From: JAUIET01 sp039111475
GTDB taxonomy: Bacteria > Pseudomonadota > Gammaproteobacteria > Pseudomonadales > JAUIET01
Direction of reading: 5' to 3'
Assembly (NCBI GenBank): GCA_039111475.1
Contig: JBCCIP010000004.1
Location: 1-64,000 of the forward strand
DNA: 64,000 nucleotides
Each line of letters starts with the position of its first letter. Position 1 is the stretch's first letter. Position numbers and translations under genes: made by a program. Positions 24,661 to 32,767 of the stretch are shown here, piece by piece. The notes beneath the pieces were generated by a model, which saw nothing but the letters and a program-made list of their open reading frames with translations, had not been told where the DNA came from and ran no database searches.

Positions 24661-24797
24661 GTGAGCGAGTCGCATTCCACACCAGATACGCGCCGGACAC
24701 AAAGCACTCGCGGTGCCAGCCTTAAACCCATCCATGGGGGCTCGTTGAAAAGGTCCCTCTTTTCAACGGTATCTGGTGCGGAATGCGACTCGCTCAC
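24661..24797 (-). repeat. A(N)GGA double-hairpin element, copy 4 (panB leader)
   Basis: Outer arms 24661-24688 and 24770-24797 pair at 27 of 28 positions; the one exception is a G-U wobble on the - strand. On the - strand the core reads AGGGAC loop (complement of 24753-24758) on a perfect 10-bp stem, then a TGGA loop on stem CCCA/TGGG (complement of 24727-24738). GGA spacing is 20 nt. A further module at 24699-24724 (CAAAGCACTCGC and GCCAGCCTTA) recurs in the copy at 59942. It lies 47 bp upstream of panB in the same orientation. Confidence 0.85.
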
Positions 24798-24865
24798 TCC
24801 TGATTTCGTAGTGTATGACGTATACCGCCACAAAAACAAAGGTACTCGACGCTCATGCGATGTTA

Positions 24866-24978
24866 GGGTTGGAGTGTGCTTAGTCTTTTGCCAGACCTTC
24901 AAAAAGAGGAACCTTTTCAAGAGCCCCCATGGATGGGTTTACGGCGCGTCTAGCAAAAGACTAAGCACACTCCAACCC
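24866..24978 (+). repeat. A(N)GGA double-hairpin element, copy 5 (perfect 26-bp arms)
   Basis: Outer arms 24866-24891 and 24953-24978 are perfectly complementary over 26 bp and unlike those of any other copy. The 61-nt interior, read on the + strand, has AGGAAC (24907-24912) on an imperfect stem and CATGGATG on a CCCA/TGGG stem (GGA at 24931-24933). GGA spacing is 20 nt. The GGA strand is opposite to both flanking genes, unlike the other internal copies. Confidence 0.85.
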
Positions 24979-24998
24979 GGATTAAACACCGCAGAACT

Positions 24999-26186
24999 CT
25001 AGCGTTTAACAATCACCGAAGACCCATGCCCAAACAACCCCTGGTTAGCCGTAATACCAACCCTGGCCCCCTCAACTTGCCGCTCTCCCGCCGTTCCGCG
25101 CAGCTGCCAAGCCAGCTCACACACCTGAGCAATCGCCTGCGCTGGCACCGCCTCCCCAAAACAGGATAAGCCACCCGACGCATTCACCGGCAAACGACCA
25201 CCCACCCTGGTGTCACCCGCGCGCACCAAGCTAGCCGCTTCGCCTTCTTCACATAAGCGTAAGTCTTCCATCCAGTCCATTTCAAGTGCGCAGGATAAAT
25301 CGTACACCTCTGCTAGGCTTACATCTTTTGGTGAGATACCAGCCTCTTCGTAAGCCTTCAATGCGATCGTAGAACGATAATTTACCGGGTTGACACCAGA
25401 AGCGGCCGCCGAGTCTGTAGCGATGTCGGGCATTTCCACGTTACCGCTTGCAAACGTTGGCGTTACAGTAGAAATAGCCGCAACTTTCACCGCATCCTCT
25501 TTACCGATTTTTTTCGCGTAATCCATGCTGCTAACAATCAGCGCAGCTCCACCATCTGATGTTGCCGTGATGTGCAGCAATCGCAGAGGGTCGGCCACCA
25601 TCGGTGACTTGGCAATATCTTCTTTCGTAAATTTCTTTTTGTATCGAGCGTTTGGATTGGTAAAACCATGTTCAGAATTCTTGATTTTGATGATATTAAA
25701 ATCATTTTCAGTATCACCGTACAAATCCATGCGGCGCCGTGCATACAAGCCGAAGTAGGTAGGATTTGTGATGCCTACCATAAAGCGCACCCAATCGGGA
25801 TCGTCAGGGCGGTAGCCTTTGGCCGGCGCCAAAAAGCCTTTAGGTGTGGTGTCGGCTCCGATAACCAGTGCGACTTCACAGGCGCCAGACAGAATTTTGT
25901 GTCGTGCTGCGGCCAATGCTTGCGAGCCAGAGGCGCAGGCGGCATACGAAGTATTCACCTCGGCGGCATTCCAGCCCAGCGCTTGCGCAAACGTGGCGCC
26001 CGCTACGTAGCCGGGGTAACCGCAACGCACCGTGCCACCGCCTGATACGAACTGCACATCTTTCCAATCAACGCCAGAATCAGCGAGGGCATCACGCGCG
26101 GCCTTTACCCCGTATTCCACGAAGTTCTTGCCCCATTTACCCCAGGGGTGCATGCCTACGCCGAGAATGGCAATGTCGTCACTCAT
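24999..26186 (-). CDS. Thiolase-like (SCP-x/lipid-transfer type) acyltransferase
   Basis: The 395-residue protein belongs to the thiolase superfamily, in the branch called lipid-transfer or SCP-x thiolase. C84 in YAACASGSQAL is the expected nucleophile. Further motifs are TATSDGGAALIV, LAEVYDLSCALEMDWMEDL and ASGGLSCFGEAVPA. The usual GHP motif near the C-terminus is replaced by SCFGEAVPA, as in aldolase-like members. Its DUF35 partner lies 52 bp upstream. Such pairs act as acyl-CoA thiolases, retro-aldolases or HMG/acetoacetyl-CoA complexes; the substrate here is unknown. Confidence 0.85.
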   Translation of the reverse strand: MSDDIAILGVGMHPWGKWGKNFVEYGVKAARDALADSGVDWKDVQFVSGGGTVRCGYPGYVAGATFAQALGWNAAEVNTSYAACASGSQALAAARHKILSGACEVALVIGADTTPKGFLAPAKGYRPDDPDWVRFMVGITNPTYFGLYARRRMDLYGDTENDFNIIKIKNSEHGFTNPNARYKKKFTKEDIAKSPMVADPLRLLHITATSDGGAALIVSSMDYAKKIGKEDAVKVAAISTVTPTFASGNVEMPDIATDSAAASGVNPVNYRSTIALKAYEEAGISPKDVSLAEVYDLSCALEMDWMEDLRLCEEGEAASLVRAGDTRVGGRLPVNASGGLSCFGEAVPAQAIAQVCELAWQLRGTAGERQVEGARVGITANQGLFGHGSSVIVKR

Positions 26187-26238
26187 TTACTGTCTCTCTG
26201 TCTAACTTTGATGACTGTGCCGCTAACGTTGGCAACGT

Positions 26239-26694
26239 CTAATCTGCTGGTTTCCATCGCCATACGAGTTTGTCGCCGTCGTCGTCGCTGAATAAGGTTT
26301 CAAGCACCAGTTCCACGCCCATGCCCACGCGCAAATCCGCGACGGTGACGCCGCGTGCGGCTTGCCCCAGTACAATCATCTGTTCTTTATCCAACTGCAC
26401 GCCAATAATTGCAAACGGCTCAAATGGAGTAGGCGAAACGTAGGGCTCGGGTGGTTGGTAGTTGGCGTCAGTGTATGACCAAACAGTGCCTTCGCGGCTT
26501 AACTCGACCTCTTCGAATTCTTCACTGCCGCAATCCGGGTTGCGACAGAAGCGGGCCATTTTTGGGAAGTAATAGGTACTGCAGCGGGTACAACGGGTGC
26601 CGATCAGTGCGGGGCGGTCGTCATCCAGAGTGTACCAGCCTTCCAGTGCAGCGCTTTGTCCGGCTGCGTTAGTGAGTCTGGTTTCTTCGCTCAT
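26239..26694 (-). CDS. DUF35 zinc-ribbon/OB-fold acyl-CoA partner protein
   Basis: The 151-residue protein has a rubredoxin-like zinc ribbon (C35, C38, C50, C55) followed by an OB-fold with FAIIGVQLDKEQMIVLGQ. Proteins of this family bind acyl-CoA and form a complex with thiolase-like enzymes such as the next gene. The start at 26694 has AAGGA 5 nt upstream; the longer frame from 26724 lacks support. It is first in a two-gene operon. Confidence 0.88.
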   Translation of the reverse strand: MSEETRLTNAAGQSAALEGWYTLDDDRPALIGTRCTRCSTYYFPKMARFCRNPDCGSEEFEEVELSREGTVWSYTDANYQPPEPYVSPTPFEPFAIIGVQLDKEQMIVLGQAARGVTVADLRVGMGVELVLETLFSDDDGDKLVWRWKPAD

Positions 26695-27076
26695 TGGGGT
26701 CCTTTTAATCGGCAGGTTGCGCAAATCGGCTGGGCTCGGTGGCGGCAGAGTATATCACGCTGACGATAATTTCTAGTCCGGCTTAGTTCGCCGTAATGAT
26801 TCTAAGTATTTGAAAAATAACAGTTAAATTTTCTGAGCGTGATTTTTCGCTTACAACCAGTATCAACTGCCGGTTTTGCCAAGTAGTTCACATGCTCATT
26901 TCAGCTTTGCTGCTTAGGTCTCACGCTGCTTCTTGTAAGTTGCTTATACTTTGATCAATCCCATTGTTAGGGGACGAAGTCGCGCGCGACGAAAGGTGGT
27001 CAACCCACCGGCTCGATGCGTGTTAAACAGCGAGACACAACAACAACCTGCTTCTGCAGGAGTTTGAGGATACGCA
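26695..27076. promoter_or_regulatory. Divergent promoter region
   Basis: A 382-bp gap separates the DUF35-thiolase pair (-) from the coiled-coil gene (+). It must hold promoters for both. It contains short palindromes (GTCGCGCGCGAC near 26980, and CCTGCTTCTGCAGG near 27050, just before the + gene). No repeat element of either family is present. Confidence 0.4.
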
Positions 27077-28525
27077 ATGCAGCCAGAACACACCGATGTG
27101 GTGCTGTTTTTTGAGGACCACGAGATCAGTAAGGAGATGCTGTTGGCGGAGTTTGAAGCCGTGCTTGATCATGTGGTGTCTGTTCCTGAATTTGAGGAGC
27201 AAACGGTTGAGGCGGCGTTCGTTCGGGTAAATGAGAACCTGCACGCTACGGCGATTGTATTCTTCAAAATCGACTTTGTTCGCGGTGGTGGCGCCGATCC
27301 GAAGTGGAACGTACCTTTGGAGCACATGGCCAGTAACTCAGGAGCTGGTCCTGATTTGGGCGCGGGCAAGATTCGTTTGGCTTGCTATAGCCAGTGCCCG
27401 GTAGCCTGGCATCAGAAACAGCTTTGGGACCCTGCTATGTCGCCGGGTCACAACACTTTCATGCAAGTGCGCACCGCGTTAGCGGTCAATCGTCTTGGAT
27501 TGAAGCATGTGCCCGCAGCACTGGCACCTGAAGGTACCAGTGCAAATCCGCAGGCATTGCCGTCGCTGGGTATGGACCAGGCAGTCTCTGCACCACAAAA
27601 GCGAGTCGATAAAGAAGCTCAAACGTTTACGGCCGAGCAAGTTGCAGAACGCAAGCGTATTGCAGAGCATATCAAAGGCCAGCGCCTGCACATAGCGACA
27701 TTGAAGAACAAACGTAACGACGATATTGCCAAGCTAAAATCTGAATTTCAGAAACAGCTTCGTCACCACCAGCAAATCGCGCAACACCTTGAACGACAGT
27801 GTCAGGAGCAGACAGAACGCGCTGATCGCTTCAAGGTCTTGCTGCAAGAGCAGGTACGTAACATCAAGCAGGAGCGCCAGCGTGCAGCAGAGCAGTTGAG
27901 TGAGGCCCGAACTCAAGATGTTGGCGAGCAATTCAATATACTGCAGCAAAAATTTGACCTCGAATTACAAGCCAAGGTTGACGCAGAGACCGCCGAACTC
28001 AAAGAGATGCTGGAAATGCGCAACGTAGAGTTGTTCTATCGCGAAGAGCAAATGACCGCACTGCGCGATGAGATCGCCAATCTGCGACAGGAAAAAGTGC
28101 GCCTGTTAAATCAGGGCGCAAACAGTTATCTCGAGCAACTACAAGACGCCGGTGTGGATTTTGTGGCCCACCATCCGGGCGCCGGACACGTGTCTATCGC
28201 GGCTTCCGATGTTGGTGAGTATCTGGACTCTCCGCAACGCTTTGCCGCAAAGAAGTGCTATGTTGACCCTGAGTTGTATGCGGTGTGGTTGGAGCACTAC
28301 AATGACCCTGTGTGTCAGGCAGATGTGGATGTTTCTGGCGACGGTGACAGTTTTCCCTGCGGGCGAACGCTGGAACGGGTAGAAATTCCAAATCAATACG
28401 TAGCAAACTTCAGCAATCGTTGCCCGGAACATCAGAATCAAGCAACGTTTGTTGACGCCCAGGCTGGCAATGATGACAAGCAAGAGCAACAACGCGAGCC
28501 CATTCCTCTGCAGCGAGGCGCTTGA
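27077..28525 (+). CDS. Unassigned coiled-coil protein
   Basis: The 482-residue soluble protein has three parts. Residues 1-150 are a globular acidic domain (LFFEDHEISKEMLLAEFEAVLDHVV). Residues about 180-350 are a long coiled coil rich in Gln, Glu, Lys and Arg (from EQVAERKRIAEHIKG to EIANLRQEKVRLL). Residues 355-482 form a C-terminal domain with Cys-containing segments (KKCYVDPE, SFPCGRTLE, NRCPEH) that may bind zinc. I do not recognise the family. It overlaps the PLP gene downstream by about 55 nt, implying coexpression. Confidence 0.7.
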   Translation: MQPEHTDVVLFFEDHEISKEMLLAEFEAVLDHVVSVPEFEEQTVEAAFVRVNENLHATAIVFFKIDFVRGGGADPKWNVPLEHMASNSGAGPDLGAGKIRLACYSQCPVAWHQKQLWDPAMSPGHNTFMQVRTALAVNRLGLKHVPAALAPEGTSANPQALPSLGMDQAVSAPQKRVDKEAQTFTAEQVAERKRIAEHIKGQRLHIATLKNKRNDDIAKLKSEFQKQLRHHQQIAQHLERQCQEQTERADRFKVLLQEQVRNIKQERQRAAEQLSEARTQDVGEQFNILQQKFDLELQAKVDAETAELKEMLEMRNVELFYREEQMTALRDEIANLRQEKVRLLNQGANSYLEQLQDAGVDFVAHHPGAGHVSIAASDVGEYLDSPQRFAAKKCYVDPELYAVWLEHYNDPVCQADVDVSGDGDSFPCGRTLERVEIPNQYVANFSNRCPEHQNQATFVDAQAGNDDKQEQQREPIPLQRGA

Positions 28526-29468
28526 GCCAAGGCTACCGTCGCCGCAGCGTCTGGATCTATCCACATTTGCACCTGACATTGACGCCAGCGTAGACATACT
28601 TCGCCTAGACACGATTGACGACTGTCTGGGCGGTAACAAGTGGTTCAAGCTGATGCCCTGGCTGCAACAAGCTCTTCAAGAAAATACAGATTGCCTGGTG
28701 AGCTTCGGCGGGCCACATTCCAATCATCTGTACGCGCTTGCCGCGGCCGGCAAACGATACTCGCTTCGCACTATTGCTTACGTTCGCGGTGGTCCGTGGC
28801 TAGAGCAGCGTCTCAGTCCCACTCTGCAAGATGCGCGTAACATGGGAATGCAACTTGAATTTATTGGAAAAGCTGAATACGCCAGACGGTATGACCCTCA
28901 GTGGCGTCAAGCGCTTGCGCGTGAGCACACCGCTGTTGTTGTTCCCGAGGGAGGTTATTCACAACAGGTCTTACTCTCTTTGGCCAGAATAGGCCAGCAC
29001 CTGTCGCAGTCGCCGCAGGGCTGCCAGTATGATTGGATAGCAGTGGCTTGCGGAACGGGTGCCACTCTGGCGGGGCTCGCATGCGGATTGAAAGGTGACG
29101 TGCAGCTAAGGGGTTTTTCAGTGTTGAATGACCAAGGAAGCGTGCAGCGCGCGGTTGCGAAACTGTTGGTAGACCAGACCGAGCACTGTACCTGGACGGT
29201 GAACCATAACTATCACTGCGGTGGCTATGCTCGAATAAATCAAGATCTGGTGAGCTTCATTGACCGGTTTGAGATGAGCACCCGCGTGCCGCTGGACCCG
29301 GTTTACACGGCAAAAATGATGAATGGCTTAATCTCTGAGCTGCGACATGCAGCGCAGCAAAATCTCGCGGCTGCTCCAAAAGCCGCGTTAGCTATTCACA
29401 CCGGTGGTCTGCAAGGCCGGCGGGCAATGGAGGCAAAAATGGCCAAAATGCGCGCTGCAGCACAGTAG
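28470..29468 (+). CDS. PLP-dependent ACC deaminase / D-cysteine desulfhydrase family protein
   Basis: This fold-type II PLP enzyme has GGNKWFKLMPWL with the likely Schiff-base lysine near residue 52, SFGGPHSNHLYALAAAG, ACGTGATLAGLACG and a final IHTGGLQG. The family includes D-cysteine desulfhydrase and 1-aminocyclopropane-1-carboxylate deaminase; the two cannot be told apart reliably here. D-cysteine or a related beta-substituted amino acid is the likely substrate in a marine bacterium. The start is uncertain (ATG 28470 or 28473, inside the upstream gene). Confidence 0.85.
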   Translation: MMTSKSNNASPFLCSEALEPRLPSPQRLDLSTFAPDIDASVDILRLDTIDDCLGGNKWFKLMPWLQQALQENTDCLVSFGGPHSNHLYALAAAGKRYSLRTIAYVRGGPWLEQRLSPTLQDARNMGMQLEFIGKAEYARRYDPQWRQALAREHTAVVVPEGGYSQQVLLSLARIGQHLSQSPQGCQYDWIAVACGTGATLAGLACGLKGDVQLRGFSVLNDQGSVQRAVAKLLVDQTEHCTWTVNHNYHCGGYARINQDLVSFIDRFEMSTRVPLDPVYTAKMMNGLISELRHAAQQNLAAAPKAALAIHTGGLQGRRAMEAKMAKMRAAAQ

Positions 29469-29547
29469 ACGGTGGTGTTTGGGCGACAGCGAACAAAAAT
29501 TGAACTAGTCTGAACAGTGATCGATAGACTGGTTTTTGACCAACATT

Positions 29548-30702
29548 ATGTCCAATCCCGCACGGCATGCCGCGCATTCAACAATGTTCGACCCGATCGC
29601 CACTGACTCGGTGGCATCCGCGAGCATGAATGGTATTGAGCTTGAGTTACTTCAATCTTTTGTACCGCTCAACAAACTCAGTGACGACCACCTGGAAAGC
29701 CTACTCAGAGACGTAGAGGTAGAATATCTGTGCGCTGGGCAAACTCTGTTTGAAGCCGGCGAGAGTGATAACAAACACATATATTTGCTACACGGTGAAC
29801 TGCAGCTTTCTGATACAGGTGGACGCAGTGAAGTACTGTCAGCGGAAAGTATGATGTGTACCTATCCGGTCGCACATTGTCAGCCAAGATCTAACTGCGC
29901 TGTAGCGCTCACTGACTGCAGCCTGTTACGTTTCGATTCGGATCAACTTGACGGTATAGTCGCTTGGGAACAAATTGTCAGCTACATACTGCTGGATATA
30001 TCCTCGCGTAGAGAACTTGATTCTGATGTGGCATGGATGACTACCTTGCTGCGTTCAAACCTCTTTTACAAAGTACCGCCCATTAATATTGCACAAATTT
30101 TGCATCGCTTTAATGAAGTTGAGGTTAAGGCTGGCGACGTCATACTGCGCCAGGGTGAGATTGGTGATTGCTGCTATGTGATTAAAAGTGGCGAAGCTGA
30201 TGTGTATCGTGCGAAAGATGAACGTTCCAAACAACACTGCGTAGCGCGATTGGGAGCCGGACGTTGTTTCGGTGAAGACGCCTTGATTAACAATGCACTG
30301 CGTAACGCGACCATTCGAATGAACACTGACGGCAGTTTGATGCGCTTGGGCAAGCAGGATTTTTATCTTCTGCTGCGCGAACCCAAGGTGGTGAATCTTA
30401 ATCTGTCTGCGGCCAGTGATGCATTGAGTGGTGGTGCTCGGTGGATTGATGTGCGCACTCAAGAAGAATTTGAGGCAGGGCATTGCGACAGTGCACTGCA
30501 TTTGCCGCTTGAGATATTGCAGTTAAAAACGCGAATGCTGGATAAGAGCAAGCAATACGTTACATACTGCAACTCAGGTCGCCGCAGTCAGGCCGCAGCG
30601 TATTTTCTGCAGAGTTTGGGCTTTGATGTGTGTGCTTTGTCGGGTGGTTTTAAGCGTTATTCTGCGGACGCCAGAGAGAAGCATCTGCGGTTGTGTTTTT
30701 AG
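29548..30702 (+). CDS. Tandem cyclic-nucleotide-binding domain + rhodanese protein
   Basis: The 384-residue protein has two cNMP-binding-like beta-barrels (about 25-120 and 155-280; the second has GEIGDCCYVIKSGEADVYR and GRCFGEDALINNALRNATI) followed by a C-terminal rhodanese domain (about 285-380). The rhodanese nucleophile is C341 in YCNSGRRSQAA. No helix-turn-helix is visible, so it is not a CRP-type regulator. It may be a ligand-controlled sulfurtransferase or a sensor. The phosphate-binding Arg of true cAMP sites is not obvious. ATG 29548 is chosen over an in-frame TTG at 29536; other downstream ATGs are possible. Confidence 0.82.
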   Translation: MSNPARHAAHSTMFDPIATDSVASASMNGIELELLQSFVPLNKLSDDHLESLLRDVEVEYLCAGQTLFEAGESDNKHIYLLHGELQLSDTGGRSEVLSAESMMCTYPVAHCQPRSNCAVALTDCSLLRFDSDQLDGIVAWEQIVSYILLDISSRRELDSDVAWMTTLLRSNLFYKVPPINIAQILHRFNEVEVKAGDVILRQGEIGDCCYVIKSGEADVYRAKDERSKQHCVARLGAGRCFGEDALINNALRNATIRMNTDGSLMRLGKQDFYLLLREPKVVNLNLSAASDALSGGARWIDVRTQEEFEAGHCDSALHLPLEILQLKTRMLDKSKQYVTYCNSGRRSQAAAYFLQSLGFDVCALSGGFKRYSADAREKHLRLCF

Positions 30703-30745
30703 TTTCCTGTCCGCTGTTACGTTGAAGTTGTATCGTTGACTTTAG

Positions 30746-30857
30746 AGACCGGTGTTGAACCGAATATCGGTTATCGAGACACGCCGTAAATACATCCCTG
30801 TAGGCTTGTGTTCGGGGTCCCTCCCTCACACACCCATAGTCGATCCAACGCCGGTCT
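30746..30857 (-). repeat. A(N)GGA double-hairpin element, copy 6
   Basis: Outer arms 30746-30763 and 30840-30857 match at 15 of 18. On the - strand the core has loop AGGGAC (complement of 30817-30822) on a 10-nt stem with 8 pairs whose sequence differs from all other copies. It is followed by TACA-GGGA-TGTA (complement of 30791-30802), which contains UACAGGGAUGU, close to the published CsrA consensus RUACARGGAUGU. GGA spacing is 20 nt. It lies 3' of, and co-oriented with, the DUF1853 gene. Confidence 0.8.
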
Positions 30858-30881
30858 TGCAGCACAAGACTCGCCACATTC

Positions 30882-31832
30882 TCATCTGCCCGGCCAACTG
30901 GGAGGCACAACAAATGTGCGATCGAATGACAGCCCATTTTGATCAATCCCTTCGATCATTACCGGAAATTGGCTTTCCGCAAAGTGATTGCACACTTGCT
31001 GTTGAAGCTTATCAGTACCCACGCCATGATCATTCAGAAAATCGCTTGGCAAAGGCGTTAACCAATCGGCTTTGCTCAGCAAAGCTGCCTTGTGCCAGGT
31101 TCTGATGTGATTCCCCAAAACCTCTACACGAACCCATTTGCCACGATGATGATTGGAAAGGCAAGCCAGCGGTGCGGTCATAGTGCGCTGAGGCTCAAAC
31201 AGTTCACCCGCGATTACCACGCGTTGAATATGCGGAAATGGCACACCGCTGCTCTCAAGCGCCTTGCGGCCATAGATTGAGTTCGCCAACCTGCTCTGGT
31301 GCGTCAGCGTTTTTTCAATCTTGTCTTCCAGTGCGTCATGCGACCCTGGGCCTAACCAGCGCCGCGCAGGGCTAGGGGTCATAGATTCTGGTAGACCCAT
31401 GTAGAATTTCAAGGCAATTTCCAAATGCACAACTAGCCCACCAAGGGCTTGGTCTGCATAGACAAAATCGAATTCCCCCAGTGTTCTGGTGTCATCGCGC
31501 ACAGCAAGATTGCGAACCATTAACTCCGTGTCTGGATCGTTCAGCAAGAAAAACTCAATCAAATGCTCAAAGTAGATGCCCAGGCGTCTGCGGCCACTTT
31601 TTTGGCTGAGAAAGTTCTCTAATGCGTGCGGCACCGAATCAAGCTCTTGAAGAGTTTGTAGGCGCTGCGGGGTCATTGCAAACATCGCTTGCAGATTGTT
31701 GTCAATTGGCCGTGTATCGACTGATTCAGTGCGTACTAGCAGTGCCTGACTAAAACAGGCCCAGGCCAAATCCCTGACCTGCGGATGAGTGAGTTGCTGT
31801 ATCACGGCTTCGTCTGTCGTTAGTACCTGCAT
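30882..31832 (-). CDS. DUF1853 family protein
   Basis: The 316-residue protein resembles DUF1853, a gammaproteobacterial family of unknown function. The segment GEFDFVYADQALGGLVVHLEIALKF gives an acidic residue, a spacer and an ExxLK pattern like the core of PD-(D/E)XK nuclease folds. That points to a nuclease-like fold, but catalysis is unproven. A second conserved patch is RRWLGPGSHDALEDKIEKTLTHQ. It is divergent from nadK, with start codons only 38 bp apart. Confidence 0.75.
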   Translation of the reverse strand: MQVLTTDEAVIQQLTHPQVRDLAWACFSQALLVRTESVDTRPIDNNLQAMFAMTPQRLQTLQELDSVPHALENFLSQKSGRRRLGIYFEHLIEFFLLNDPDTELMVRNLAVRDDTRTLGEFDFVYADQALGGLVVHLEIALKFYMGLPESMTPSPARRWLGPGSHDALEDKIEKTLTHQSRLANSIYGRKALESSGVPFPHIQRVVIAGELFEPQRTMTAPLACLSNHHRGKWVRVEVLGNHIRTWHKAALLSKADWLTPLPSDFLNDHGVGTDKLQQQVCNHFAESQFPVMIEGIDQNGLSFDRTFVVPPSWPGR

Positions 31833-31870
31833 GCGTCTATAATACTGCCTTTATTGATTGGGGTAGCTCG

Positions 31871-32767
31871 ATGGAGACTTTTCGCCATATCGGCATTCTT
31901 GGCCGGGTCAGCGAAGAACGGGTGCGCGACACTATTGCGCAGCTGGAACGTTACCTGATTGAGGCCGGTGTACAAGTTCAACTCGAAGAGCGCGTGGCTG
32001 AGGCCTTGCCGAATTCTAAATCGCGTGGTGCGACCATTGGCATGATTGGCGAGAGCTGTGATCTGGCGATTATTGTTGGTGGTGATGGCAGCCTCCTGGG
32101 GGCCGCTCGTAAATTGGCTCAGTATGACATTCCGCTGCTGGGCGTTAACCGCGGCAAGCTGGGCTTCCTCACCGATATTCTGCCGGATCAGGTTGAAGAG
32201 CAAGTGGGTGCAATTCTTCGAGGTGAATACCAGATGGAGAAGCGATTTTTGCTGGAAGCCGTGCTTAGCCGTGACGGCCAACCGATTGGCAAATCTGAAG
32301 CGGTCAATGACGTGGTGCTGGATTCCGGTAAATCGGCGCGCATGATTGAGTACGAACTGTATATAGACGACGAGTTTGTTTTCTCGCAGCACGCAGACGG
32401 CTTGATAGTGTCCAGCCCAACTGGCTCTACGGCGTATGCCTTATCAGGTGGCGGGCCAATCATGCATCCCAAGCTGGATGCACTGGTGTTGGTGCCGATG
32501 TTTCCGCACACGCTTAGTACTCGGCCGATAGTAGTCGATGGCAATAGTGAGATTAAGGTGGTGATTGGTCGGAACAACCCAACCAATCCGCAATTAAACT
32601 GCGATGGGCAGGTAAACTTTTCCGCCGCGCCCGGTGATGTACTGTATGTGCACAAGCGCCGGCACGGATTTAAGCTGGTTCACCCACTTGAGCACAGCTA
32701 TTACGCAGCCTGCCGAGACAAATTGCGCTGGGGCAATCGACTTGACCAGTCCCGCGAGGAAACGTAG
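31871..32767 (+). CDS. nadK: NAD kinase
   Basis: NadK phosphorylates NAD to NADP. The 298-residue protein shows the GGDGS motif (70-74), NDVV (146-149) and the conserved SSPTGSTAYALSGGGPI stretch (181 onward). Length fits bacterial NadK. Its TAG overlaps the GTG start of the next gene by one base, so nadK, the YeaC-like gene and the DUF2797 gene form a tight operon. Confidence 0.97.
   Translation: METFRHIGILGRVSEERVRDTIAQLERYLIEAGVQVQLEERVAEALPNSKSRGATIGMIGESCDLAIIVGGDGSLLGAARKLAQYDIPLLGVNRGKLGFLTDILPDQVEEQVGAILRGEYQMEKRFLLEAVLSRDGQPIGKSEAVNDVVLDSGKSARMIEYELYIDDEFVFSQHADGLIVSSPTGSTAYALSGGGPIMHPKLDALVLVPMFPHTLSTRPIVVDGNSEIKVVIGRNNPTNPQLNCDGQVNFSAAPGDVLYVHKRRHGFKLVHPLEHSYYAACRDKLRWGNRLDQSREET

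Larger units (their letters stand above)
24615..24998. other. Gene-free region carrying two hairpin elements
   Basis: This 384-bp gap between thiolase and panB holds two A(N)GGA elements back to back (24661-24797 and 24866-24978), with the cores in opposite orientation. The about 70 bp between them contain no recognised signal. The panB promoter must lie here or panB must be read through from the thiolase gene; I could not choose by eye. Confidence 0.6.

Noticed and set aside
24615..24920. N-terminal extension of panB in an open frame
   Set aside because: The extra residues are translated from two hairpin repeats; the start at 24614 has a ribosome binding site and matches the family.
24661..24978. 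Insertion sequence or MITE with terminal inverted repeats
   Set aside because: Arms differ between copies, no transposase is present and no flanking target duplication is evident; a novel mobile origin is still possible and is covered under findings.
24866..24978. Ordinary intrinsic terminators
   Set aside because: The long stems have no T-run and enclose a conserved structured interior, unlike simple terminators.
26695..27076. Third copy of a repeat element in the divergent gap
   Set aside because: Short palindromes are present but neither the A(N)GGA core nor CTTCGTTATT occurs.
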